Of a DNA stretch of 8,030 nt, positions 1-6,422 are shown piece by piece. The DNA comes from CAYVAP01 sp964343195. GTDB taxonomy: Bacteria; Bacteroidota; Bacteroidia; J057. The translations under genes and the position numbers were made by a program. Each line of letters opens with the position of its first letter. The first letter of the stretch is position 1. A model generated the notes under the pieces. That model was not told the origin of the DNA, searched no databases, and saw only the letters and a program-made list of their open reading frames with translations. The DNA lies in assembly GCA_964343195.1 (NCBI GenBank), contig CAYFIR010000195.1:1-8030 (forward strand). Direction: 5' to 3'.

Positions 1-938
1 GCCTGAATGCCTTCGTACTCTCCCATCTCAGAGCCTTCGTACTCTATTCCGATGAATCCGCTGTATCCGGCTTCTTTTACGATGGTCAGCATCTGCTTGT
101 AGTCGGTATGAATTTCGGAGCCATCAGGACCGAAATCATGTGTTTTGGCACTAACCCCCTTGGCATAGCGCATCAATTCTCGTACACCGACATAGCGGTC
201 GTACTCCTCCGCGCACCCATCTTCAGAGCGTTGGATACAGAAATTGCCAAAGTCCGGCAGGGTGCCACAGTTGTCCATGCCTACCTGAGCGATGACACTT
301 GAAAGCCATTCGGCGTTGGAAGAATAGCTGCCATGATTCTCCACGATGACATTGATATTGCTTTTTGCACCGTATTCACATAGTTGCCCCAGACCGTCTA
401 TGGCGGCAGCAGAGACTTCCTCTGCAGTTCCCTGGCCAGCGGCATTTACCCGAATGGAATGACAACCCAGGAAGGCGGCGGCATCCACCCATTTGTAGTG
501 ATTGGTCACAGCCGTTTTGCGGGCGGTATCGTCGGTGTCGCCGAGGTTGCCCTCGCCATCGCACATGATCAACAGACTGTGGACGCCATTATCGTCACAG
601 CGTTGTTTGAGCTGACCCAGCCATTCTGTGTCTTCAGCTTTGTCCTTGAAGAACTGGTTGACATACTCTACTGCACTGATGTCAAACTTCTCACGGGTAA
701 CCTGTGGGAAGTCCAGAGCATCCAGTTCTCCCGCAAAGAAAGTTTTGTGCAGGGACCATTGTGCCAGGGAAATGTCGAAAAACAGTTGCGGCCCTGATGG
801 CCCCTGATCGTTGCTCTCTGTATTATCTCCCTCTTCAGAGGAAGTAGAGGTGCAGCTACTGATGAGGCCTGGTAGCAAAAATAGCCCTGCTCCGGCGGTT
901 ACAGACTGACGAAGGAATTTACGACGAGGATGTGTCAT
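1..938 (-). CDS. Tat-exported lipoprotein, sugar phosphate isomerase/epimerase family (partial, C-terminus cut by window edge)
   Basis: Open reading frame running off the left edge: 312 codons and no stop. It starts at an ATG (936-938) and the N-terminus is a twin-arginine signal, MTHPRRKFLRQS, then a hydrophobic stretch and a lipobox LISSC with Cys29, so the protein should be exported folded and lipid-anchored. A Ser/Glu-rich linker leads into a xylose-isomerase-like TIM barrel (AP endonuclease family 2 fold). The conserved metal-ligand positions are visible: Glu200 (VENHG), Asp229 (LPDFGNF), His267 (KTHDFG) and Glu299 or Glu301 (GIEYEG). These are the hallmarks of the divalent-metal sugar isomerase/epimerase group. 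The substrate cannot be read from the sequence. The visible end (EYEGIQA) matches the usual C-terminal region of the family, so few residues are probably missing. No partner gene is in view. Family is sure; enzymatic reaction is unknown. Confidence 0.88.
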   Translation of the reverse strand, partial: MTHPRRKFLRQSVTAGAGLFLLPGLISSCTSTSSEEGDNTESNDQGPSGPQLFFDISLAQWSLHKTFFAGELDALDFPQVTREKFDISAVEYVNQFFKDKAEDTEWLGQLKQRCDDNGVHSLLIMCDGEGNLGDTDDTARKTAVTNHYKWVDAAAFLGCHSIRVNAAGQGTAEEVSAAAIDGLGQLCEYGAKSNINVIVENHGSYSSNAEWLSSVIAQVGMDNCGTLPDFGNFCIQRSEDGCAEEYDRYVGVRELMRYAKGVSAKTHDFGPDGSEIHTDYKQMLTIVKEAGYSGFIGIEYEGSEMGEYEGIQ

Positions 939-1402
939 TTTTGCGAGTGTAGGAAGTGGAAAAAGGTGGAATTGTGAACCTGATATGAGAGGATTTTAGA
1001 GGAACTGCCTTAGGAACGCTCAAAAAATTAGTTCCGCTTTTGACTTGATTCCCGATGCTCGGGATCTGCGACTCCCTGCCCGCATACTGCGTCAGAAAAA
1101 GCCTCATTTGGCTCGCCAAACTCGGTTTTTCTTCCTTGCCTGCGAACAAGATCTCTTCGCAAAATCGGGAAGTTATTTTTCTCGCGTTCCTTAGTCCCCC
1201 AATCGCATATCATTAACTGATTCGCACATTGCGATCAACAATACCCAATATAGGACTTTTTCAAGATTTGGATAAGTCTGTCTGCGATTCAGACGGTCCG
1301 AAATGTGTATCAGGTTAGCAAGTCTGTCTGTTTTTTTGAGGGGCAAGCAGATAGGGGAGCGGAAACTCCCTGTCGGTGCCCCGGCATGAAGGCCTGCTAA
1401 AA
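939..1402. other. Gene-free region with leader sequence and structured element
   Basis: No convincing gene on either strand. Bases 939-1015 are the A/T-rich leader of the TIM-barrel gene, with no clear Shine-Dalgarno site and no convincing promoter. Bases 1016-1215 hold a foldable element listed separately. Bases 1216-1402 contain an 11-base direct repeat, AAGTCTGTCTG, at 1274-1284 and 1320-1330; the second copy runs into seven T (1331-1337). A small hairpin lies at 1278-1296 and another, GGGAG/CTCCC, at 1355-1370. The two short reading frames on the minus strand here overlap each other, lack family resemblance and cross the structured element, so they were not called. Confidence 0.6.
1016..1215. 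repeat. Candidate intergenic repeat or structured RNA element
   Basis: This stretch differs from the A/T-rich flanks and is rich in nested inverted repeats. A perfect hairpin TCCCGA-TGC-TCGGGA lies at 1050-1064. TTCCCGAT at 1049-1056 is complementary to ATCGGGAA at about 1164-1171, which would close a domain of roughly 120 bases. Inside it, TTTGG-CTCG-CCAAA (1107-1120) is nested within an A-rich/T-rich outer stem (about 1096-1128). No reading frame with sensible protein content explains it. Such blocks are often interspersed intergenic repeats in Bacteroidota genomes or structured RNA, but only one copy is in this window, so the repeat label is an inference. Boundaries are approximate. Confidence 0.35.
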
Positions 1403-1436
1403 ACGGGATACCAGACCTGAGAGTCCGGTATCCCGT
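1403..1436 (-). terminator. Intrinsic terminator of the orphan sorting-domain gene
   Basis: Read on the minus strand, a 10-base-pair stem ACGGGATACC / GGTATCCCGT encloses a 14-base loop and is followed by TTTTTA. It lies about 34 bases after the stop codon of the 78-residue gene, the correct place and direction to end its transcript. The plus-strand side has no T tract, so it works in one direction only. Confidence 0.82.
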
Positions 1437-1468
1437 AAGAGGATAACTCGAGGGTAATGCTCCTCCAA

Positions 1469-1705
1469 TCAGATGCGCATGGAATGGGTCAGGAACTCAC
1501 CTGACTGACTCCGAAGTTTTAGCTGGTATAACCCAGCTGGTAACTCAGGCTGCCAGCGCAGCATGTAATGATTGGGATCGTGGGCCTGGACCTCCAATGG
1601 CATGTGTTCACCTGAAGGGCACACGAGGTGGGCCTCAGACAGGGTGTTGGCTATAGGGAGATGAAGGTGAGCATGCTTGCGGGTAGGGTGTGAAAAGACT
1701 TTCAT
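1469..1705 (-). CDS. Orphan 78-residue protein resembling a T9SS type A C-terminal sorting domain
   Basis: The whole protein has the length and pattern of the C-terminal sorting domain that type IX secretion cargo carries: an N-terminal HPTRKHAHLHLP resembling the NPxxxxxxLxLP strand, a middle CPSGEHM turn where the family has a DxxGxxV turn, then LPAGLYQLKLRSQSGEFLTHSMRI-like ending (AGLY at its core) matching the xxAGxYxLxV...G...xxxxV end. It has no signal peptide and no cargo domain. ATG (1703-1705) is the only start before an in-frame stop at 1739-1741; an AGAGGA sits about 8 bases upstream and may serve as ribosome site. It lies 130 bases after proS on the same strand and has its own terminator, which argues for a living gene rather than debris. 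Domain resemblance is by eye; function is unknown. Alternatives are a decayed remnant of a cargo gene or an unrelated small beta-sandwich protein. Confidence 0.7.
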   Translation of the reverse strand: MKVFSHPTRKHAHLHLPIANTLSEAHLVCPSGEHMPLEVQAHDPNHYMLRWQPELPAGLYQLKLRSQSGEFLTHSMRI

Positions 1706-1835
1706 GGAAAAATCCTCTTTAATCGATTTACCATGAAGTTAACCCTGACTAAGGGAATTCCCCAGGGGAAGTACCAAACAGGTTTACATCCCTGTATTAA
1801 TGGTAGGAATCTCCGCATGAAATGCTAATGCGCTT

Positions 1836-3605
1836 TTAATCAGCCCATTGCGGGACCCTATCTACTTCTTCTTCCAGTATTTTCCACAATGAGGCTAGAT
1901 TTTCCTGGACGGTGGTTACTACAGATTCTGCCGGAACGATGCTCATTTCTCCTTCCTTGCGCAGCTTCATTTCCACTCCGCCTTTGCCCAAAGCCCGACC
2001 AGAAACAGTCAACCTGATGGGAATGCCGCGTAGGTCTGCATCCTTGAACTTGACTCCGGGTGCCGCAGTCTTTTTATCACGATCATCAAACAGGACTTCT
2101 ACACCAGCCTTTTGTAGATCCTGATAAAGTTGCTCTCCGAGTGCAATAACTTCCTCATTGTCAGGTAGCAGCACCAGATTTACCTCATAGGGAGCAATCG
2201 AAATAGGCCAAATGAGGCCATTGTCGTCGCGGTGCTCCTCGGCGATACAGGCGAGCAATCGTCCCACCCCGATGCCATAAGAACCCATGATGATGGGTTG
2301 TGGCTTGCCATTGATGTCCATGAAGTTGGCGTTGAGGGCTTCGGTGTACTTGGTGCCAAGCTGGAAGATGTTGCCGACTTCGACACCGCGAACCGTTTGA
2401 AGGTTTCCGTTGCCATTGGGGGCAGGAGCTCCATCAAAAGCGGCCACCAAATCTGCGACCTCATGAGCCGTAAAGTCCCGCTTATAGCGCGCCCCCGTCA
2501 GGTGATAGTCGACTTCATTGGCCCCAATGACCCAGTTGGCCTCTCCCTCGATCAGGTCGTCGACCAATACTTTAACCAGCTTCGTGTCCAGGCCATAAGG
2601 GGACATGAAGCCCGGCACAGCCCCTACCGCGACTAGTTCTTCTGAGGTGGCTGGCCGCAGGGAAGTAGCTTTCAGCAGATTTTGCACCTTGATCTCATGT
2701 ACTTCCAGGTTTCCGGGCACCATGACCATGACGACCTGTTCGGTCTGGTCGGGATAGGTCACCATGTAGGCCACCGTCTTGGCGATGGTATCGGAGGAAA
2801 CTTTCAGGAACTGACTCAGATCCTCAATGGTGGCTACCTCGGGCGTATGGACCTTTTCCAGGTCAGCGGCCTCGTCTTTTCTGGGGATTTTGGTGAAAGT
2901 CGCGACCTCCTTGTTGGCAACGTAGGAGTGATCTTCGGTCAAAAAGATCGTATCCTCGCCCACTTCCGTCAGGTACATGAACTCATGCGCGATGCGTCCA
3001 CCCATCATGCCTGTATCGCTCAATACTGCGACCAATGACAGCCCTGCCCGCGCTCCGATGCGATGGTAGGCATTGTAATGGGCTTCGTACTGGGTTTGTA
3101 ATGCTTCCCAACTGCTGTCCAGTGAGTAAGAGTCCTTCATCACGAATTCCCTTGTGCGGATCAGTCCGCCGCGTGGACGCAGTTCATCGCGGAACTTGGT
3201 CTGGATCTGGTAGACCAGCTTGGGCAGTTGCTTGTAGGAGGAGACCTCATGGCTGGTGAGAAAAGCCACGATCTCTTCGTGGGTCATGCCCAGCACCATG
3301 TCGCGCCCGGCGCGATCGGCGAAGCGCACCATCGAGTCATCGATGGCGTCATAACGGCCCGTTTGCCGCCATATATCGGCCGTGTGGACGATGGGCATGT
3401 TGATTTCTACTCCGCCGATTCGGTCGATTTCCTCACGCAGGATCTGCTCTATCTTGCGCAGACTCCGCTGGGCGAGGTGCATATAGCTGTAAATTCCCGC
3501 TGCTACCTGACGGATATATCCGCCCCGGAGTAACAGTTCGTGGGAGGCAAGTTCGGTGTCTTTGGCCTGGCGTAGGGTAATGCCGAGGAGTTGGGAGATG
3601 CGCAT
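1836..3605 (-). CDS. proS: Prolyl-tRNA synthetase, long bacterial type with editing insertion
   Basis: Cytoplasmic class II aminoacyl-tRNA synthetase that joins proline to tRNA-Pro. The 589 residues cover the full bacterial form. The start MRISQLLGxTLR is the family N-terminus. The catalytic core shows the THEE loop (residues 108-111), motif 2 around 137-163 (FRDELRPRGGLIRTREFVMK), and motif 3 GSYGIGVGRLL at 441-451. The insertion between motifs 2 and 3 (about 225-410) is the YbaK-like editing domain that hydrolyses Ala-tRNA-Pro; Lys276 in IAKTVAY corresponds to the key INS lysine. The anticodon-binding domain follows (about 470-560, with LFDDRDKKTAAPGVKF). The ATG at 3603-3605 is preceded by no clear Shine-Dalgarno site. 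The upstream gene on the same strand is 179 bases away across a repeat cluster, so proS may have its own promoter there, though I could not identify one. Many Bacteroidota instead carry a shorter, eukaryote-like enzyme of about 490 residues without this insertion. Confidence 0.97.
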   Translation of the reverse strand: MRISQLLGITLRQAKDTELASHELLLRGGYIRQVAAGIYSYMHLAQRSLRKIEQILREEIDRIGGVEINMPIVHTADIWRQTGRYDAIDDSMVRFADRAGRDMVLGMTHEEIVAFLTSHEVSSYKQLPKLVYQIQTKFRDELRPRGGLIRTREFVMKDSYSLDSSWEALQTQYEAHYNAYHRIGARAGLSLVAVLSDTGMMGGRIAHEFMYLTEVGEDTIFLTEDHSYVANKEVATFTKIPRKDEAADLEKVHTPEVATIEDLSQFLKVSSDTIAKTVAYMVTYPDQTEQVVMVMVPGNLEVHEIKVQNLLKATSLRPATSEELVAVGAVPGFMSPYGLDTKLVKVLVDDLIEGEANWVIGANEVDYHLTGARYKRDFTAHEVADLVAAFDGAPAPNGNGNLQTVRGVEVGNIFQLGTKYTEALNANFMDINGKPQPIIMGSYGIGVGRLLACIAEEHRDDNGLIWPISIAPYEVNLVLLPDNEEVIALGEQLYQDLQKAGVEVLFDDRDKKTAAPGVKFKDADLRGIPIRLTVSGRALGKGGVEMKLRKEGEMSIVPAESVVTTVQENLASLWKILEEEVDRVPQWAD

Positions 3606-3608
3606 AGA

Positions 3609-3640
3609 CAGTGTTCAGTGATCAATGGTCAGTGTTCAGT
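3609..3640. repeat. Direct repeat CAGTGTTCAGT (two copies)
   Basis: The 11-base word CAGTGTTCAGT occurs at 3609-3619 and 3630-3640, a 21-base period, with GATCAATGGT between. It lies immediately upstream of the proS start. It looks like one and a half units of a short tandem repeat. Confidence 0.75.
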
Positions 3641-3646
3641 AGAAGA

Positions 3647-3723
3647 AGAAGTCAGAGGCCAGACTGCTTCGCGGTCAGAAGTCAGAGGCGAATTATTCTT
3701 TCTTGTCTCGCTTCTGACTTCTG
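3647..3723. repeat. Direct and inverted repeat of the AGAAGTCAGA family
   Basis: AGAAGTCAGAGGC is present identically at 3647-3659 and 3677-3689. In addition, CAGAAGTCAGAGGCGA (3676-3691) is complementary to TCGCTTCTGACTTCTG (3708-3723) with a single G/T wobble, giving a 16-base stem with a 16-base loop. It is in the spacer between the M49-type gene and proS. No T tract follows the stem on the minus strand, so it is not a standard terminator. Confidence 0.75.
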
Positions 3724-3726
3724 GCA

Positions 3727-3761
3727 GTCCCGGTCAGTGAGCTTGTCGAACTGATCGGGAC
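3727..3761. repeat. REP-like inverted repeat with GAGCTTGTCGA loop
   Basis: GTCCCGGTCAGT (3727-3738) and ACTGATCGGGAC (3750-3761) form 12-base arms with one imperfect pair around the loop GAGCTTGTCGA. The GAGCTTGTCGAAC core resembles the short GTTCGACAAGCTC-type palindromes scattered between genes in many bacterial genomes. It begins 24 bases past the stop codon of the M49-type gene. Copy number elsewhere cannot be judged from this window. Confidence 0.6.
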
Positions 3762-3784
3762 GGTCTCGCAGCAAAGCGGTCTTC

Positions 3785-5434
3785 TTAAAGTCCCAGAACG
3801 GATTTGCCCTGGTCAAAGATGATGTCAACCGGGATACCTGCCTCAGCGAGGCGATCGAGATCAGCCTGTAGGCCTTCCTGGATGACGGCCTGCTCAGCGA
3901 CGAGCTGGGCAGCCCCTTCATAATCACCGTTCCCCTGAAGGGTGAGGATCTTGCGGGTAAGGGCCTCTACAGCTGCTTCGAAATTCGGTACGTCGATGCT
4001 ATAGGTGCCGGTTTCTTCATTTCGGACAAAAGCACCCATTTCGTTGAAGAAGTTGAAGCGAATCATGTTGGCCTTGCCGTGGGCACTGCTGGCTCCAAAG
4101 CGAACTGAGCGGAAGATGCTGGCCATGAAAGTGACATAGTAATCCATGAGTTCACCTTCGAGTTCGTCCTTGGCGTGAAGCTGCTGGATCATGTACAGGC
4201 CAAGGATGTCGGCTTTTCCTTCTTCGATGGCCGAGGCATTTTCCTTGAGGGATTCGCGGACGGTGCCTTCGCCCTCGATGACATTTTTGATGCCCAGTCC
4301 GTGCGCTACTTCGTGGAACATGGTGTTGGAGAAAAACGCATCGAAAGTGATGTGGCTTCTTTGCTCTTCATCGATCAGCTCTGATGCGATGGGCAGCAGA
4401 ATGCGGTCAAACTTGGCGCGCATGGCATTTTTGAGTTGCAGGCGGCGAGTGCCTTTTTGCAGCTGTACCTCCTCGTCGTTGGGCAGGTTGATGGCAATGG
4501 TTTTGGAGCCGGCGTTGCAATCCCCCGCGTAATACACCACGTCATATGCATTGAGGTCGGCGTCGGAACCGGGTTCTTCCTGCTTGTACTGCGCATCAAC
4601 GGGGAGGTTTTTCTGCAATTCCGGTAGGAATGCCGCATAGCGAGCCAGGCGCTCACTCCATGCCTGGTCCTTGATCAGCACATAGGCTTCATGGGCGGCT
4701 TTATAGCCAAAAAGCTGGTCTTCATAAGTTTCGATAGGGCCGATTACCACATCAATGGCGTTGTCTTTCATGTCCATCCAGGCAAGGTCGCTGGGTTGAT
4801 ACGCATCGTTGAGCAGGGCGGCAGCGCGGAGGGTCAGGTAACGGGCAAAGTCTTCGCTTTCAGCCAGGTCCGCAGCTTCCAATAAAAGGGCAGAGGCTTT
4901 TTTTACCTGATCGGCAAAGATTTCATAGTAGGGTAGGGTGGTGAGGTTGCCCGCTTCGTCTCTGCGAATGAAGGTGTAGAGGCTGGCCTTGTTGTCGAGT
5001 TCTGCTGCTTCAAACTCCTCCTTGGTCATGTCCTCAGGGTAGAAATTGGCACCAGCCGACTTGGCAGAAACTCCTTCAACGAATGGCTCGTTGCCAGCGA
5101 GGCGGTCATATGGGCCGTAGTTGATCCGGCCGAATTTGCGGTAATCATCGCTGGGAAGTCCTGAGAGGAATTCCTGCCAGTTTTCTCCGTAGGCCTCGTA
5201 CCAGAAGAGTTCGTCCATGATTTTGGCGGCCTCGATCAGCTTGGAAACGAGCTGTTGCTGGTTGGGACTGAGGTGAGATAGGTCGGCTTCCAGGCGAAAG
5301 GTCGTGTACTTGGCGAGGCGGTCCTCAATGGTGATGGTTTGTTCCTGTTCTTCACCTGAGGTGGAAGACTGTTCGCCATTACAGGCAGCCAACAGAACCA
5401 CCAGGGAAAGTAGTAGTATCAGATAACGATTCAT
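3785..5434 (-). CDS. Lipoprotein zinc metallopeptidase of the dipeptidyl-peptidase III (M49) family, HExxH variant
   Basis: A 549-residue predicted exported lipoprotein. The N-terminus MNRYLILLLSLVVLLAAC has a lipobox LAAC with Cys18, followed by an acidic/serine-rich tail (NGEQSSTSGEEQEQ) of the sort found on surface lipoproteins in Bacteroidota. The mature part carries M49 hallmarks: FWYEAYGE near the N-terminus, AGSKTIAINLPNDE at 308-321, MRAKFDRILLPIA, then the zinc site HEVAHGLG with His374, Glu375 and His378, and the third ligand in EEGKADI (Glu404/Glu405). Spacing between the two motifs is about 30 residues, close to that of bacterial DPP III. Classical DPP III has HExxGH (one extra residue); this is a plain HExxH. 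Role is inferred as peptide trimming in the periplasm or at the surface; the substrate is unknown. The ATG (5432-5434) gives a complete signal peptide. It has its own leader after the terminator of the CBS gene. Confidence 0.9.
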   Translation of the reverse strand: MNRYLILLLSLVVLLAACNGEQSSTSGEEQEQTITIEDRLAKYTTFRLEADLSHLSPNQQQLVSKLIEAAKIMDELFWYEAYGENWQEFLSGLPSDDYRKFGRINYGPYDRLAGNEPFVEGVSAKSAGANFYPEDMTKEEFEAAELDNKASLYTFIRRDEAGNLTTLPYYEIFADQVKKASALLLEAADLAESEDFARYLTLRAAALLNDAYQPSDLAWMDMKDNAIDVVIGPIETYEDQLFGYKAAHEAYVLIKDQAWSERLARYAAFLPELQKNLPVDAQYKQEEPGSDADLNAYDVVYYAGDCNAGSKTIAINLPNDEEVQLQKGTRRLQLKNAMRAKFDRILLPIASELIDEEQRSHITFDAFFSNTMFHEVAHGLGIKNVIEGEGTVRESLKENASAIEEGKADILGLYMIQQLHAKDELEGELMDYYVTFMASIFRSVRFGASSAHGKANMIRFNFFNEMGAFVRNEETGTYSIDVPNFEAAVEALTRKILTLQGNGDYEGAAQLVAEQAVIQEGLQADLDRLAEAGIPVDIIFDQGKSVLGL

Positions 5435-5542
5435 ATTTCGGGGATAAGGTTAGTTTGGTTTGAGGGTGAAATTAGTGAAAAAAGGGAAAGGAGCACTTTG
5501 TTGGGACTTATTGATGTATTGTTGCTAGGTGGGGGGCTGAAT

Positions 5543-5571
5543 AAAAAAGCCACCCCATGAAGGAGTGGCTT
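5543..5571 (-). terminator. Intrinsic terminator of the CBS-domain gene
   Basis: On the minus strand a 9-base stem AGCCACTCC / GGGGTGGCT (one T-G wobble, loop TTCAT) is followed by six T and ATTC. It lies about 24 bases after the stop codon at 5595. Its strength argues against read-through into the M49-type gene. Confidence 0.88.
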
Positions 5572-5594
5572 ATATTGAGATATTTTATGTCGTA

Positions 5595-6047
5595 TCAGTA
5601 TCCTCCATATCCCCCTGAGATGTAGCTTTCCAGCTCACGGATTCTGTTTTCCTGCTCAGAGACCAGGGTATTGACAACATCACGGATGGTGATCATCCCT
5701 AGCAATTGTCCGTCGCGCATGACAGGAAGGTGACGTATGTGTTTGTGGGACATGAGAGACATACAGTCCTCCATGGTTTTATCTGGATCGATAAAGAAAA
5801 CACGTTTGGTCATCAGGTCACGTAACTGCCGCTTTTCACAGATTTCTCCAGTGACATTACCTCGACGGGCGTAATCCCGCTCAGAAAAAATACCCACGAG
5901 CATTCCTTTTTCCACGACGAGCACTGCCCCGATGTTTTGCTTAGCCATGAGCTTGAGGGCATCCATCACGGTATGGTCCGGAGTGAGATGATAAAGGGTG
6001 CTGTGTTGTTCGCCTTTGCTGCGAAGCAGTTGTTTGACAGTAAGCAT
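5595..6047 (-). CDS. Two-CBS-domain protein (nucleotide-sensing regulatory module)
   Basis: A 150-residue stand-alone Bateman module. CBS domain 1 spans about residues 20-62 and ends in GIFSERD (52-58); CBS domain 2 spans about 84-127, with HIRHLPV and GMITIRD (117-123). Asp58 and Asp123, each in an S/TxxD motif, are the usual ribose-binding residues for AMP, ATP or similar ligands, so both sites look intact. The C-terminal helix (EQENRIRELESYI) and a GGYGGY tail follow. The closest described pattern is the small CBS proteins of proteobacteria and Bacteroidota of about 140-150 residues, whose targets are mostly unknown. I chose the ATG at 6045-6047: a TTG start at 6078-6080 would add 11 poorly conserved residues, while MLTVKQLL is the typical family start. 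It is likely cytoplasmic and single-gene, with a terminator right after it. Confidence 0.92.
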   Translation of the reverse strand: MLTVKQLLRSKGEQHSTLYHLTPDHTVMDALKLMAKQNIGAVLVVEKGMLVGIFSERDYARRGNVTGEICEKRQLRDLMTKRVFFIDPDKTMEDCMSLMSHKHIRHLPVMRDGQLLGMITIRDVVNTLVSEQENRIRELESYISGGYGGY

Positions 6048-6422
6048 AGCAATTGTAGTGTAGTAAGTAGTTAAAATCAATCAGAGGAAAAACAGAGCAG
6101 GGAATACGTGATTCCTGCCTGTAGTCATATACAAAAAGTGTGGGTGGCCTTCAGTGGATAATGACTGGGTGAAGACATTATCATTTTATAATAGTAAAAT
6201 TTGGGAAAAATTGCAAATGTGGAAAGTAGAAAAAAATAAAGGGATAGGTGAGACCTATCCCTCTGAATGAACCAAACTACTACTACTAAATCTTCTTAAC
6301 TACATCACTAACGGAAAGCTTGGTGGCTTTCTGATACTGACTCTAGAAAATACGGGAATTCTGATCAAAAAGTTAAGTGGATGTTTGTTTTTCTTGAAAA
6401 AAATACACTGGAAAACCCTCTT
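6048..6422. other. Gene-free region between CBS gene and lytic transglycosylase gene
   Basis: No gene seen. From right to left on the minus strand it holds the 3' region of the transglycosylase gene, a hairpin GAAAGC-TTGGTG-GCTTTC (6314-6331), the strong terminator listed separately, then the A/T-rich leader of the CBS gene. That leader contains an imperfect palindrome GGAAT-ACGTG-ATTCC (6101-6115). No confident promoter was found for the CBS gene. Confidence 0.6.
6230..6262 (-). terminator. Intrinsic terminator downstream of the transglycosylase gene
   Basis: On the minus strand a perfect 9-base stem GGGATAGGT / ACCTATCCC with loop CTC is followed by TTTATTTTTTT. It is 160 bases past the transglycosylase stop codon, an unusually long trailer, so it may end that mRNA or a separate short transcript. 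Confidence 0.88.

Noticed and set aside
384..797. A plus-strand frame of 137 codons opposite the TIM-barrel gene
   Set aside because: The minus-strand frame has complete metal-site motifs and a signal peptide; the plus-strand frame is its antisense shadow.
919..1213. Two overlapping minus-strand reading frames of 61 and 76 codons upstream of the TIM-barrel gene
   Set aside because: They overlap each other in different frames, resemble no family, and are explained by the structured element and the leader.
1274..1337. Direct repeat AAGTCTGTCTG followed by T7 as a plus-strand terminator or CRISPR-like array
   Set aside because: Only two copies, no stem next to the T tract, and no plus-strand gene upstream to terminate.
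1758..1770. Palindrome TTCCCC-A-GGGGAA upstream of the small sorting-domain gene as an operator
   Set aside because: A single short palindrome with no promoter identified beside it; chance is a sufficient explanation.
2180..2636. Reading frames of about 94 and 134 codons on either strand inside proS
   Set aside because: Shadows of the conserved proS frame with no independent start signals or domain content.
3609..3723. CRISPR array in the repeat-rich spacer before proS
   Set aside because: Repeat units are too short (11-16 bases), of different kinds, with irregular 10-17-base gaps and no cas genes.
6048..6080. Upstream TTG start adding 11 residues to the CBS protein
   Set aside because: Family members start at the MxTVKxLL motif, and the downstream ATG matches this; the extra residues look unlike conserved sequence.
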